Source: Oleiharenicola sp. | Lineage (GTDB): Bacteria; Verrucomicrobiota; Verrucomicrobiia; Opitutales; Opitutaceae | NCBI GenBank assembly: GCA_025363455.1 | Contig: JANYDW010000074.1 | Span: 1-32,297 of the forward strand | DNA: 32,297 bases | Direction: 5' to 3' | Notes under the pieces: generated by a model | What the model saw: only the letters and a program-made list of their open reading frames with translations | What the model was told of the DNA's origin: nothing | Databases searched by the model: none | Shown: positions 7,786 through 17,095 of the stretch, one piece after another | How positions within the stretch are numbered: position 1 is the first letter of the stretch | Layout of the letters: each line of letters begins with the position of its first letter | Made by a program: the position numbers and the translations under genes

Positions 7786-10212
7786 ATGTTCTCCGACTTC
7801 AAACACGCTTTCCGTCAGCTCACCCGTTCCCCGGGCTTTGTCGCCACCGCGCTCCTCACCATTGCCCTTGGCATAGGTTTGAACACGGCAATGTTCAGCA
7901 TGCTCAACAGCTTTCTCCTCCGTCCACTATCCTATCCGGATCGTGAACGGCTTTTTGTCCTGGATCAGGTTGGCCCGCAAAATTCCCGCGGCCAGCACGC
8001 GCCCCCGAACTTCGCCTTCCTGGTCCGCGAGAGCAGCGAGATCGCCGAGCTCGCGGGCTTCCGCTATTGGGCCTTCACTCTTTCCGAACCCGGCAAACCG
8101 GCCGATATACCCGAATCCCTGCGGGTGACCGCAAATTTCTTCAGTGTCCTGGGCGTGAAGCCGGAATTGGGCCGCGGATTCCTGCCCGAGGAGGAGGCCC
8201 TGGGGCGAAACCAGGTGATCATGATCAGTCATCGCTACTGGCAAAGCCGCTTTGCCGGCGCCCGGGACGTTGTCGGGCGATCCGTGCGGATTGACGGCCT
8301 GCCCGCCGAAATCGTCGGGGTACTGCCCGCCAGCATGGAAGATGACATGGCCCGGACTATTTCCTCCATCGAGATCTTTCGTCCCCTCGGTTTGAACGAA
8401 ACCGAGCGTGCCAACCGCAAGGACGACAGCTTCACCGTGATCGGGCGTTATCGCGCCGGCGTCACGCCCGCTCAGGCGGCCCTTCAATTCAAGGTGGTGG
8501 CGGGACGCCTCGCCGCGGATTTCCCCTTGGAGAACCGCGACACCACCGTGGGCGTGCGCACGCTGCAATCCACCACCCTGACCGGGGTCGGCCTGAACAT
8601 GACCTGGATGCTCGTTGGCCTGTCTGGTTTCGTGCCGCTCATCGCCTGCGCCAACCTGGCCAATCTGCTTCTCGCCCGCGCCATTTCCCGGGTCCGCGAA
8701 TTTTCCATCCGCTCCGCACTCGGGGCCTCGCGCCGCCAGCTCGTGCGGCCGCTGGTCGCCGAATGCCTGCTGCTCGCCACCTCCGGCAGCCTGGGCGCAA
8801 TCCTCGTCGCGCGCTGGATCACCGACTGGTTGGAAACCCGTTTTGGCTCGCCCGGCAATCCGCTGGATTTTTCCGCTGACGTCCGGGTGTGTTTTTTCCT
8901 GCTGGGTGCGTCGGTGCTCACGGTGTTGCTCTTTGGGGTGGCCCCGGCCTGGTGGATCACCCGCACCGGTGTCGGCGAATCGCTCAAGAGCGGCGCCCGC
9001 GGCTCGACCGACAGCCGCACCCAGCACCGCTACCGCCAGGCACTCATTGTCACCCAATTTGCCCTGGCGCTCGTGCTGCTGGCCGGCGCCGGGTTTTTCA
9101 TTCGCGGCGTCGGCAAACTGACCAAGGTCGACCATGGTTGGAATCCCGACCCCGTTGTCTCGGGTGTCATCAATCCCACCGCCCCGCCCTACACCACCGC
9201 CGCGGGCCTCATTGCCTTTCACACGCAGTTGCGGGACCGGCTGCTCGCCATACCCGGCGTGGCCAACGCCAGTGTCTGCTACGAGATCCCTCTTTTCACC
9301 ACCTTCGCCAAACGCAGCTACCTCGTCCAGGGCCGCGACGTGCCGCTGCCCGGCAAGGAAGCCGTCGCTTATGTCAACGGTGTGTGGGAAAGTTATCGGG
9401 ATACCATCGGGTTGAAGCTGCTGGGTGGCCGCTTTATTGACGCCACCGACCAGCTAACTTCGCGAGCAGTCGTCGTCATCAATCAGACCATGGCGCACAC
9501 TCTTTTTCCCAATCACGACGCCCTCGGGCAGCGGATTGGGCTCGCTGGCCAGCCCGACCCCGGCTGGGCCGAGATCGTCGGCATCGTGGAGGACGTCAAA
9601 CCCATGCGCGTGTCGCCTGCCACCGTGACCTTCCAAGTCTACAAGCCTTACGTGCAGGAAGCGTGGCAATACGTGACGATTGCCGTGCGCGCGAACAATC
9701 CCGCCCTCGCCCCGACCTTGATGGAACCGATCCGCAAGGCCATCGCCTCGCTCGATCCCGACCTGCCCGTGCAACGTTTGATGGCAGTGCCGGAGCGTGT
9801 CACGCAAAACGCCAGTGTCTGGCGCACGGTCAATCAACTTCTCGTGCTCTTCGCCGGCCTCGGTTTGTTCCTCGCGGCGTTCGGCATTTACAGCGTCATC
9901 GCCCGGCTGGTCACCCAGCGGACCAATGAAATCGGCATCCGCGTGGCCTTGGGCGCACAGATGCGCGACATCATGAGTTTGGTGCTCGGCAGCGGCATCC
10001 GCATGGCCCTCGGCGGGACCGGACTGGGGTTGGTGGGCGCATTTTTTCTCGGCGAATATCTCACGAAGGAAATGCCTGTTTTCGGGGGAAGCGGCCTGCT
10101 ACCAGCCGCCATCGCTGCAGGCCTCCTTGTGGTGGTCGCCCTGGTCGCCTGCTTCCTGCCCGCCCGTCGCGCCGCCAAGGTGGACCCGATGGTGGCATTG
10201 CGGGCCGAATAA
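7786..10212 (+). CDS. ADOP-type duplicated MacB/FtsX permease 3
   Basis: An 808-residue duplicated permease starting MFSDFKHAFRQLTRSPGF, a near copy of the permease 2 start. Helix about 17-42; first periplasmic domain with the IVGVLPASM segment; first FtsX domain from about 271 (FSIRSALGASRRQLVRPLVA); central helix about 415-440; second FtsX domain from about 680 (IGIRVALGAQMRDIMSLVLG). Tail ARRAAKVDPMVALRAE, then TAA. It lacks an ATPase domain and needs a separate one. The pyrimidine tract CTACTTCCTTCC stands directly before the ATG in place of a Shine-Dalgarno. The frame is intact and the length matches its neighbours. Confidence 0.85.
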   Translation: MFSDFKHAFRQLTRSPGFVATALLTIALGIGLNTAMFSMLNSFLLRPLSYPDRERLFVLDQVGPQNSRGQHAPPNFAFLVRESSEIAELAGFRYWAFTLSEPGKPADIPESLRVTANFFSVLGVKPELGRGFLPEEEALGRNQVIMISHRYWQSRFAGARDVVGRSVRIDGLPAEIVGVLPASMEDDMARTISSIEIFRPLGLNETERANRKDDSFTVIGRYRAGVTPAQAALQFKVVAGRLAADFPLENRDTTVGVRTLQSTTLTGVGLNMTWMLVGLSGFVPLIACANLANLLLARAISRVREFSIRSALGASRRQLVRPLVAECLLLATSGSLGAILVARWITDWLETRFGSPGNPLDFSADVRVCFFLLGASVLTVLLFGVAPAWWITRTGVGESLKSGARGSTDSRTQHRYRQALIVTQFALALVLLAGAGFFIRGVGKLTKVDHGWNPDPVVSGVINPTAPPYTTAAGLIAFHTQLRDRLLAIPGVANASVCYEIPLFTTFAKRSYLVQGRDVPLPGKEAVAYVNGVWESYRDTIGLKLLGGRFIDATDQLTSRAVVVINQTMAHTLFPNHDALGQRIGLAGQPDPGWAEIVGIVEDVKPMRVSPATVTFQVYKPYVQEAWQYVTIAVRANNPALAPTLMEPIRKAIASLDPDLPVQRLMAVPERVTQNASVWRTVNQLLVLFAGLGLFLAAFGIYSVIARLVTQRTNEIGIRVALGAQMRDIMSLVLGSGIRMALGGTGLGLVGAFFLGEYLTKEMPVFGGSGLLPAAIAAGLLVVVALVACFLPARRAAKVDPMVALRAE

Positions 10213-10216
10213 CCGA

Positions 10217-10319
10217 ACACCGACGGCACTCACTCCATGGTAACTCTGCTCCCCCTCGCGTTTCTCGTCTCGCCGAAGCCGCCGGGCATAGTCGGATGGT
10301 GGGGCTGCGAGCGGAATGA
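10217..10319 (+). repeat. Permease-tail repeat, copy 2
   Basis: Begins a few bases after the permease 3 stop. It shares ACTCCATGGTAACTCTGC with copy 3 (one difference), CGCGTTTCTCGTCTCGCCGA with copy 1, and a GCCG-CCGGGC hairpin region. It ends in codons for RMVGLRAE plus TGA, again like the permease C-terminus. Confidence 0.7.
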
Positions 10320-10323
10320 AGAT

Positions 10324-10461
10324 CCCCGGAGCAAGCTCCGGGGCATTCCGCCAAGTCCCTTGGTTTGGTTTTGTGGGAGCGACCTTGGTCGCGATTCGTT
10401 CACCAAACATCGCGTGCAAGCACGCTCCCACCCGCCCAGTCCAAGCCGGAGCAAGCTCCGG
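10324..10461. repeat. Cluster of REP-like palindromes
   Basis: Four short palindromes with 2-base centres stand in 138 bp: CCCCGGAGC-AA-GCTCCGGGG at 10324-10343; GCGACC-TT-GGTCGC at 10379-10392; GCGTGC-AA-GCACGC at 10412-10425; and CCGGAGC-AA-GCTCCGG at 10446-10461. The middle two are enclosed by GTGGGAGCG (10373-10381) and CGCTCCCAC (10423-10431), making an inverted REP pair with GGAG heads. This architecture resembles the REP/BIME elements mobilised by RAYT transposases; no RAYT gene is visible in the window. Confidence 0.7.
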
Positions 10462-10478
10462 GTTATTGGACCCACAGA

Positions 10479-10574
10479 GAATAAAGGATGAAGGAAGAAG
10501 GATGAATTAAGAAATCCCGATCCCTCCGAGCTCCTCTTTCTTCATTCTTACTTCTGCCTTCTCACTTCCTCCCC
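10479..10574 (+). repeat. Purine/pyrimidine inverted-repeat leader before permease 4
   Basis: Purine arm 10479-10514 (GAATAAAGGATGAAGGAAG, GATGAATTAAGAAA) and pyrimidine arm 10531-10574 (CTCCTCTTTCTTCATTCTTA, CTTCTGCC, TTCTCACTTCCTCCCC) ending at the ATG. The central part repeats the leader of permease 3 almost exactly (one difference over about 30 bases). Confidence 0.55.
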
Positions 10575-12993
10575 ATGCTCACCGACCTCCGCTTCGCCCT
10601 TCGCACGCTGCTCAAGACCCCGGGGTTCACCCTCGTAGCCGTGCTGACCATCGCCGTCGGCATCGGGGCCAACACCGCCCTGTTCTCCGTGTTCGATCGG
10701 CTGATCCTCCGGCCGACGTCATTTCCGCAACCCAGCTCCCTCGTCGCCATCTGGGCTATCAACAACGACGCCAACTTTGTCGCCCCCGCGCTCTCTTGGG
10801 CGCGCTACGAGGAGATCAGCGCCCACACGACTTCCTTCAGCTCGGTCGCCAACAGCGCCTTCGATAATTTCACCCTCAACGGCAACGGCGACCCGGAGCA
10901 GCTCAACTCCCTGCGCGTCACGGCCAGCTTTTTCCCGACGCTCGGGGTTCCCGTGCTCGCCGGCCGGAATTTCACTGCCGCCGATGACGTGCCCAATGGC
11001 CCGGCCGTATGCATCATCAGCCATGAACTGTGGCAAACCCGCTTCGGCGGGCGCGCCAACCTGCTCGGCGAGAACATCCGCCTCAACGGCCAGCCGTGGC
11101 AGGTCGTGGGCATCCTGCCGCCCCACTTCAGCAACCCCTTCAGCCAGGTGCAGGTTTTCGTGCCGCGCGTCTTCGAGGTGAGTGGATTGACGGCGCTCCA
11201 AGTCCAGGTCGGGGCCGGCTACAGCCAGCCGATCGCCCGGCTCAAGCCCGGCATCTCACTCGCGGCCGCCAACACTGAGCTGGCGGCCCTCAGCAAGCAT
11301 TACGGGGAACTTTACCCGGCCAAGCTGGATGCGCCCAACCTCAGCGAGGCCCGGGACTACAACGCCGCGCTCACCGGCCCCCTGCGGCCGACGTTCTACA
11401 CGCTCGTTGGGGCGGTGGGCTTTGTGCTGCTGATCGCGTGCGCGAACGTCACCAGCCTGTTCCTCGGGCGCCTCGCCGCCCGCCATAAGGAGATCGCTGT
11501 GCGTCAGTCGCTCGGCGCCTCGCGCGGACAGATTGTGCGCCAGTTTGTGGTGGAAAGCCTGGTCTTCAGCGCCCTGGCCGGGGTCATCGGCGTCCTGCTC
11601 GCGCTCTGGAGCCTCAAGGCCATCGAGACAGTGGTCTCCACGCAATTGCCCCCCCGGCACCGTCCTGGCGCTCGACTGGTCCGCGCTGGTCTTCACGGCC
11701 GGCGTCACGCTCCTCAGCGGACTGCTCGTCGGCCTCGCGCCGGCGCTGCAGGCTTCCCGCTCCGGCCTGGTCGAGGCGCTGAAGGACAGCACGCGCGGCT
11801 CGTCCGGGGCGCGCGGGGGACGATTCCGCGCTGCCATCATCGTCAGCCAGGTGGCGCTTTCGATTGTGCTGCTCGTGGGGTCGGCCCTGCTGCTGCTCAG
11901 CTTCATCCGCCTGCAGCGCACGCCGCCGGGTTTTGACCCGCGCGGCGTGGCGTCCGCCTTCGTCGGCATCCCGTTGGAACGTTACAAGACGCGGCCGGAG
12001 CAGGCCGCGTTCTTTGAACAGGTCGCGGAACGCCTCCGCGCCAGCCCGCAGGTCACGGCCGCCTCCGTTAGCCTCGGCCTGCCGCTGGGCGGTGGCAATG
12101 CGCAGGCGCCCTATACCGTGGCCGGCCAGCCGATCCTGCCACTCTCGCAGCGGCCCCTCGCCAACTTCCAGGTCGTCGAGGCGGATTACTTCCACTTGTT
12201 GCACATCCCGCTGCGCGCTGGGCGAAGCTTCACCACCCGCGACCGCACGGGCGCGCCGGGTGTCTGTATCATCAACGAGACCCTCGCCAAGCGCCTGTTC
12301 CCCGGCCAAAACGCGGTCGGCAAGGTCCTCCTGCGCGGTCGCGACGCGGAATTGAAGCACGAGATCGTGGGCGTCATCACCGACGTGAAAAGCAACGGGC
12401 TCAACGCGCCGGTGCCAGACGAGGTCTACTATCCCATTGGTCAGATTGGGCAACCCGGCATGGCGGTCATCGCCCGCACCGAGGGCGATCCGGCCGCCCT
12501 GCAGCCGGTCATTCGCGCCGCGGTGGCGGCGGTGGATTCGAGCCAGCCGATCTCGTTTTTCCAGACCATGGAAACCGTGCTCGCGCAAAGTCTCGGGGTG
12601 CAGCGGATCGTCGCGTCACTCACGGCCGTCTTTGCCGGCCTCGCGTTGGTGCTCGCCGCCATCGGGCTTTACTCGGTACTGGCCTACAACATCACCCAAC
12701 GAACCGTGGAAATCGGCATCCGCATGGCTCTCGGGGCGCAGCGCCGTCAGGTGGTCTTCATGGTGCTGGGTGGAGGCATGCGGCTCGTCGCCCTCGGCCT
12801 GGCCTTGGGCCTGCTCGCCGCCGCCGGCACCGCGCGCCTGATTCAATCCCTGCTCTTCGCCGTGCAACCACTCGATCCGCTGGTCTACGGCGGCGTCTCC
12901 CTGGTGTTCGTCGGAACCGCCGCGCTGGCGTGCCTCATTCCGTCTCTTCGGGCGTCGCGGGTCGACCCGCTGGTCGCGCTGCGGTCGGAATGA
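10575..12993 (+). CDS. ADOP-type duplicated MacB/FtsX permease 4, frameshifted
   Basis: Two overlapping frames encode the two halves of one permease. The first runs in frame from the ATG at 10575 to about codon 359, with helix 17-42 and the first FtsX domain from about 273 (IAVRQSLGASRGQIVRQFVV). It then goes out of frame at a run of seven Cs (11649-11655). Removing one C restores PPGTVLALDWSALVFTAGV and continues through the central helix and the second FtsX domain (IGIRMALGAQRRQVVFMVLG) to the tail SLRASRVDPLVALRSE at 12993. The joined product would be about 805 residues, normal for this set. The cause may be a sequencing error, slippage or recent inactivation. Without the shift the protein would end at 11936 with an unrelated Arg-rich tail. 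Confidence 0.8.
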
Positions 12994-13002
12994 GCAAATA
13001 CC

Positions 13003-13101
13003 AACCGCAAATACTCCATGGCAACTCTGCCTAAACCCACCTTTCTCGTCTCGCCGAAGCCCACAGGGCGTAGGCGGATGGTGGCGCTGCGCGCGGAATG
13101 A
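13003..13101 (+). repeat. Permease-tail repeat, copy 3
   Basis: Follows the permease 4 stop. Contains ACCGCAAATACTCCATGGCA, TTTCTCGTCTCGCCGAAGCC and the hairpin GCCC-ACA-GGGC, then GGATGGTGGCGCTGCGCGCG and GAATGA, which translate as RMVALRAE plus stop. It is the copy closest to the permease coding end. Confidence 0.7.
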
Positions 13102-13206
13102 GAGATATGCCAAACGCCAAATTCCAAATGACGAATTAATGATCTTAGGCTCCAAACCCTGATTTTTCATTCGGCAATCGGCATTCGCCCTTCAGCATTT
13201 CCCCCC
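13102..13206 (+). repeat. Word-repeat leader before the oxidoreductase gene
   Basis: The 5' part carries ATGCCAAACGCCAAATTCC and AAATGACGAATT; the 3' part carries TTTTTCATTCGGCAATCGGC and ATTCGCCCTTCAGCATTT, followed by CCCCCC and the ATG. The words GGCAT/ATGCC and CGAATT/AATTCG-like elements make it an imperfect inverted repeat. It is built from different words than the permease leaders but has the same placement. Confidence 0.4.
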
Positions 13207-14556
13207 ATGAACCGTCGCACCTTCGTCTCCTCCCTCGCCGTGGCCGGCGCCGCCGTCGCCACCAGCTCCCGTCTCCTCAGCGCCGATGCCAAGTCCCGCC
13301 CCAAGGTCGCCCTCATCGGCTGCGGCTGGTATGGCGGGGTAAACCTCCAGAGCCTGATGGAGAATGGCGCCGTCGATGTCGTGTCGCTCAGTGACCCCAA
13401 CCAGCACGCCCTGAAGAACACGCTCGCGGCCGTCGCCAAGCTGCAGCAGTCGGCGCCCCGGACCTTCGCCGACTACCGGGAGATGCTGGCCGCCACGCAC
13501 CATGACATCGTGATTGTCGCCACGCCCGACCATTGGCACGCCCTGCCGGCCATCGCCGCCATGCAGGCCGGGGCCGACCTGATCTTGGAGAAACCGATCA
13601 GCCTCGACGTGATCGAGGGCGAGGCGCTTGTCGCCGCCGCCCGCAAATACGGCCGCGTGGTCCAGGTCAACACCCAGCGGCGCAGCACGCGCTGTCTGGC
13701 CGAAGCACGGGACAAATATCTCCGCAGCGGGAAACTGGGCGCCATCGGCCTGATTGAGACCTTCTCCTATCTGACCGGCCGGCCGGCTGACGTCCTGCCG
13801 GACAAAGCCCCGCCCGCGCATCTCGACTATGAACTTTGGACTGGCCCTGCGCCAATGCGCCCATTCACGCCGGCGGACGAAGTACGCGGCTGGCGTGCCT
13901 TCAAGGAATATGGCAATGGCCAGATCGGCGACCTTGGCGTGCACATGTTCGACTGCGTCCGCTGGATGATGGGCCTCGGCTGGCCCGAGGTGATCCGCTC
14001 GACCGGCGGCATCTACGTGGACAAGCAGGCCACCTCCAACATCAGCGACACCCAGCACAGCGTCTTCCACTACCCAAATCTCGATGTCAGTTGGGAGCAC
14101 CGCACCTGGGGCGCCTCGCCGATCCCGCAGCGCCACTGGACCGACCAGTGGGGCGCCCGCTTCATCGGCAAGAACGGCACGCTCAGCATCACGCTCCTCG
14201 GCTACGAGTTCACCCCGGCCGACGGCGGGCCGCGCGAGGGGTTCCACCTGATGTCCAAGTCGGGCAACCTGGAGAACCTTGACTTTAACCAGCGCGACCC
14301 GATGAGCGACATCCAGAAAGCGCACGTCCTCGATTTCCTGGCGGCCCGCGAAACCCGCGGCCGGCCCGTCGCCGATGTCGAGGAAGGCCATATCTCCACC
14401 GCCTGCTGCATCCTCGCCAACCTCGCCACGGAGCTCGGTCGCCCGCTCCGCTACGATCCCAAGACGCGCACCGTCCCCGGCGACGCCGAGGCCACCGCTC
14501 GCCTCGCCCGCGGCTACCGCGGCCCGTGGGTGCATCCGGATCCGACGACCGTGTGA
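13207..14556 (+). CDS. Tat-exported Gfo/Idh/MocA-family oxidoreductase
   Basis: A 449-residue NAD(P)-dependent dehydrogenase-like protein. The N-terminus MNRRTFVSSLAVAGAAVATS has the twin Arg (R3, R4) and short hydrophobic stretch of a Tat signal, so the cofactor would be bound before export. The Rossmann motif is GCGWYGG at 38-44, and the family's EKP motif is at 128-130 (LILEKPISLD). A conserved segment GQIGDLGVHMFDCVRWMMG supplies the GDxGxHxxD residues of the C-terminal domain. Family members act on sugars or cyclitols; the substrate here cannot be read. It lies between permeases 4 and 5 without overlap, behind its own leader repeat. It may have been inserted in the array and is not evidently part of its function. 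The ATG follows CCCCCC. Confidence 0.85.
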   Translation: MNRRTFVSSLAVAGAAVATSSRLLSADAKSRPKVALIGCGWYGGVNLQSLMENGAVDVVSLSDPNQHALKNTLAAVAKLQQSAPRTFADYREMLAATHHDIVIVATPDHWHALPAIAAMQAGADLILEKPISLDVIEGEALVAAARKYGRVVQVNTQRRSTRCLAEARDKYLRSGKLGAIGLIETFSYLTGRPADVLPDKAPPAHLDYELWTGPAPMRPFTPADEVRGWRAFKEYGNGQIGDLGVHMFDCVRWMMGLGWPEVIRSTGGIYVDKQATSNISDTQHSVFHYPNLDVSWEHRTWGASPIPQRHWTDQWGARFIGKNGTLSITLLGYEFTPADGGPREGFHLMSKSGNLENLDFNQRDPMSDIQKAHVLDFLAARETRGRPVADVEEGHISTACCILANLATELGRPLRYDPKTRTVPGDAEATARLARGYRGPWVHPDPTTV

Positions 14557-14568
14557 GCCATGCAACCA

Positions 14569-14662
14569 AGGAGGAATTAAGAATGATGAAGGAAGAAATC
14601 GGTCTGCCCGATCCCCATGCCGTGAATTCTTAATTCCTCCCTCATCCTTCTTACTTTATCCC
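14569..14662 (+). repeat. Purine/pyrimidine inverted-repeat leader before permease 5
   Basis: GGAGGAATTAAGAA at 14570-14583 is a perfect 14-bp reverse complement of TTCTTAATTCCTCC at 14627-14640, with a 43-base loop. A second purine word (GATGAAGGAAGAA, 14585-14597) and a second pyrimidine word (CATCCTTCTTACTTTATCCC) lie 3' of each arm. It runs straight into the ATG. Confidence 0.65.
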
Positions 14663-17095
14663 ATGTTCTCCGATCTACGCCTCGCCGTTCGTCAGCTTGC
14701 GAAATCCCCCGGTTTCGCCTTTACCGCCATTGCCACCCTGGCTCTCGGCATCGGGGTCTGCACCGCCATGTTTGGCGTGGTGAACACCGTACTGCTCAAA
14801 GCCCTGCCCTTCCGCGAACCCGCTCGCCTCGTCTGGATCGAAAACACCGGCGGCAACGGACTCTCTGGCCGCACCTCCCGCGCGGACACCGTGCTGGGCT
14901 GGCGGGCGCAGAACACAACCTTTGAGGCGATCGGCGCCTATTTCGCATTTTCCGACTACGGGGCCAAGGTCTTGCGCAGCTCGGGCGAGCCCGAACGTCT
15001 GCGGGATGTCGGCGTGTCGGACAATTTTCTCGATGTGTTGGGCATTCGGCCACAGCACGGTCGCAATTTCACGGCGGCGGAATGCGCCTTTAACGGGCCC
15101 GGCGCCGTCATCCTCAGCTATCGCTACTGGCAGCGCCGGTTCGCGGGCGACCCGGCCGTGGTCGGCACGACAGTCACCCTCAACAACCATCCCGCCACCA
15201 TCGTGGGAGTTTTACCGCGCACATTTGATTTCTCGGCGATTTTCACCCCGGGCAGTGCGGTCGAAATCCTCACCCCTTTTCCGCTCACGCCCGAGACCGC
15301 CAGATACGGCAATACCGTTTTCGGGCTCGGCCGGCTGAAACCGGGCGTGACGCTCGCGCAGGCCCAGGCGGAAATGACTGTCATCAGTGTGCGCCTGCGG
15401 GAGACACTCAAGGGCTATGGCGACTTTGGCGCCCGGCTGCAAACGCTGGACGACGCCGTGCGAGGACGCTTTCGGCGCGCTTTTGCGCTGCTCACCGGCG
15501 CGGTGCTTTGCGTTCTCGCGATCGCCTGCGTCAATCTCTCCAACCTTCTGTTATCGCGCCTCAACATCCGCCGCCAGGAATTCGCCGTGCGAATCGCCCT
15601 CGGCGCCGGTCGGGGACATCTCATCCGGCAGGCGCTGACGGAGAGCCTGCTGCTCGCAGCCCTGGGCGCTGTCCTCGGCGTGCCCTTGGCCATGTGGGCG
15701 ACCGATCTGCTCGCCCATCTCCAGACTTTCGGGGTGCCGCTTCTGCAGGATGCCGTGGTTGATCCCGCCGCCCTGGGAGTCACGATCGGTCTGACCACCT
15801 TCGCCGGCCTGGCCTCCGGTTTGTTGCCCGCCTTGTACCTGTCCCAAGGCCAGCGGAGCCAGGTCCTGCAAAACGACACGCATCAGCGCAGCGCCGGTCG
15901 TTCGTCCGGCCTGGCCCGCAACGGTTTGATCGTAGCCGAGGTCGCGCTCGCGTGCATGCTGCTCGTGGGCGCCGGCCTGCTTTTCCGTAGCTTCCATGCA
16001 CTCCTCGCGGTAAACCTCGGCTTCCAACCGCAGGATACCCTGGCCTGGCGGGTCGATCCCCAGCGCAGTTTCAAGAGCGGCGAGGAGGTGGCCCAGTATC
16101 TCGGCGAACTGACCCGGCGCGTTGCGACCGTGCCCGGCGTCGAGGCTGTCGGCCTCAGTGATACGCTACCGCTAAGTCGCAATCGCACCTGGGGCGCCGG
16201 CGCCGTGGGCGTCGACTACAAGAATGGCGAATACCCGCTGGCCTTCCCGCGCGTGATCGATTCCCACTACCTGCAGGCGATGCGCATTCCGCTCGTCGCC
16301 GGCCGTTACTTTGAGGAGGGCTTCAATCCGAAGGCCGAAAAGACCATCATTATCAATGAATCGCTCGCCGATCGTCTCTGGCCCAATCAAAACCCGCTGG
16401 GTCACAAAATTCAAGTCAACGGAGGGTCCACCGTGGTTGGTGTCGTCGCCGATGTCCGACATGGTTCGCTCGAAGAGCATGGCGGTAATGAAATGTATCT
16501 CGACTGCCGGCAGACCGGCGACTGGAGCGCGATGGAAATGGTCGTGCGACTTGCCGCGCCGAAGCCCGGCGAAGGCGAGAGCAGGCGGACGCCAGCATCC
16601 CTGGTGCCCGCCGTGCGGGCCGTGCTAACCGGCTTCGATCCCGGCATACCCAATGGCGAGTTCCGGACTCTCGACCGGCTGATCGACGATGCAGTCGGCC
16701 CGCGCCGTCTCATCACGCGCTTGCTTGGCTTCTTTTCCGCCCTCGCCCTGAGTCTCGCCGCCATTGGACTTTATGGGGTCATGGCTTTCGCCGTTACCCA
16801 ACGCCGGCAGGAGATCGGCATCCGCATGGCCATCGGCGCCCAGCGCGGCGACATCCTGCAAATGATCCTGCGCAGCGGCTTGAAGCTGGTCGCCATCGGT
16901 GTGGCCGTCGGCCTGACGGGTTCGCTCGCCGTGACCCGCATCCTGCAAGGGCAGCTCTTCGGCATTTCCGCTTACGACCCGCTGACTTTTGTGGGCATCG
17001 CCGCGCTTCTGACCGCCGTCGCCACCGCCGCCTGCCTCCTCCCCGCCCTGCGCGCCTCCAAGGTCGACCCCATGGTCGCGCTTCGTGCCGAATGA
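14663..17095 (+). CDS. ADOP-type duplicated MacB/FtsX permease 5
   Basis: An 810-residue duplicated permease. I start it at the ATG at 14663 (MFSDLRLAVRQLAKSPGF) by comparison with permeases 2 and 3. The frame is open further upstream into the oxidoreductase gene, but that extension has no matching domain. Helix about 18-42; first FtsX domain from about 271 (FAVRIALGAGRGHLIRQALT); central helix 414-436 (LIVAEVALACMLLVGAGLL); second FtsX domain from about 683 (IGIRMAIGAQRGDILQMILR); tail LRASKVDPMVALRAE. It has no nucleotide-binding domain. The first periplasmic domain has a slightly shorter loop and the second a Gly/Arg-rich insertion (PKPGEGESRRTPASL) not seen in the other copies. Confidence 0.85.
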   Translation: MFSDLRLAVRQLAKSPGFAFTAIATLALGIGVCTAMFGVVNTVLLKALPFREPARLVWIENTGGNGLSGRTSRADTVLGWRAQNTTFEAIGAYFAFSDYGAKVLRSSGEPERLRDVGVSDNFLDVLGIRPQHGRNFTAAECAFNGPGAVILSYRYWQRRFAGDPAVVGTTVTLNNHPATIVGVLPRTFDFSAIFTPGSAVEILTPFPLTPETARYGNTVFGLGRLKPGVTLAQAQAEMTVISVRLRETLKGYGDFGARLQTLDDAVRGRFRRAFALLTGAVLCVLAIACVNLSNLLLSRLNIRRQEFAVRIALGAGRGHLIRQALTESLLLAALGAVLGVPLAMWATDLLAHLQTFGVPLLQDAVVDPAALGVTIGLTTFAGLASGLLPALYLSQGQRSQVLQNDTHQRSAGRSSGLARNGLIVAEVALACMLLVGAGLLFRSFHALLAVNLGFQPQDTLAWRVDPQRSFKSGEEVAQYLGELTRRVATVPGVEAVGLSDTLPLSRNRTWGAGAVGVDYKNGEYPLAFPRVIDSHYLQAMRIPLVAGRYFEEGFNPKAEKTIIINESLADRLWPNQNPLGHKIQVNGGSTVVGVVADVRHGSLEEHGGNEMYLDCRQTGDWSAMEMVVRLAAPKPGEGESRRTPASLVPAVRAVLTGFDPGIPNGEFRTLDRLIDDAVGPRRLITRLLGFFSALALSLAAIGLYGVMAFAVTQRRQEIGIRMAIGAQRGDILQMILRSGLKLVAIGVAVGLTGSLAVTRILQGQLFGISAYDPLTFVGIAALLTAVATAACLLPALRASKVDPMVALRAE

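Noticed and set aside
7927..9222. 431-codon minus-strand frame inside permease 3
   Set aside because: Antisense shadow of a well-supported permease; rich in Gly, Asp, Arg and His, with no recognisable motif.
14375..14662. Earlier start for permease 5 within the oxidoreductase gene
   Set aside because: The extension is a shifted frame of the oxidoreductase and then the leader repeat.
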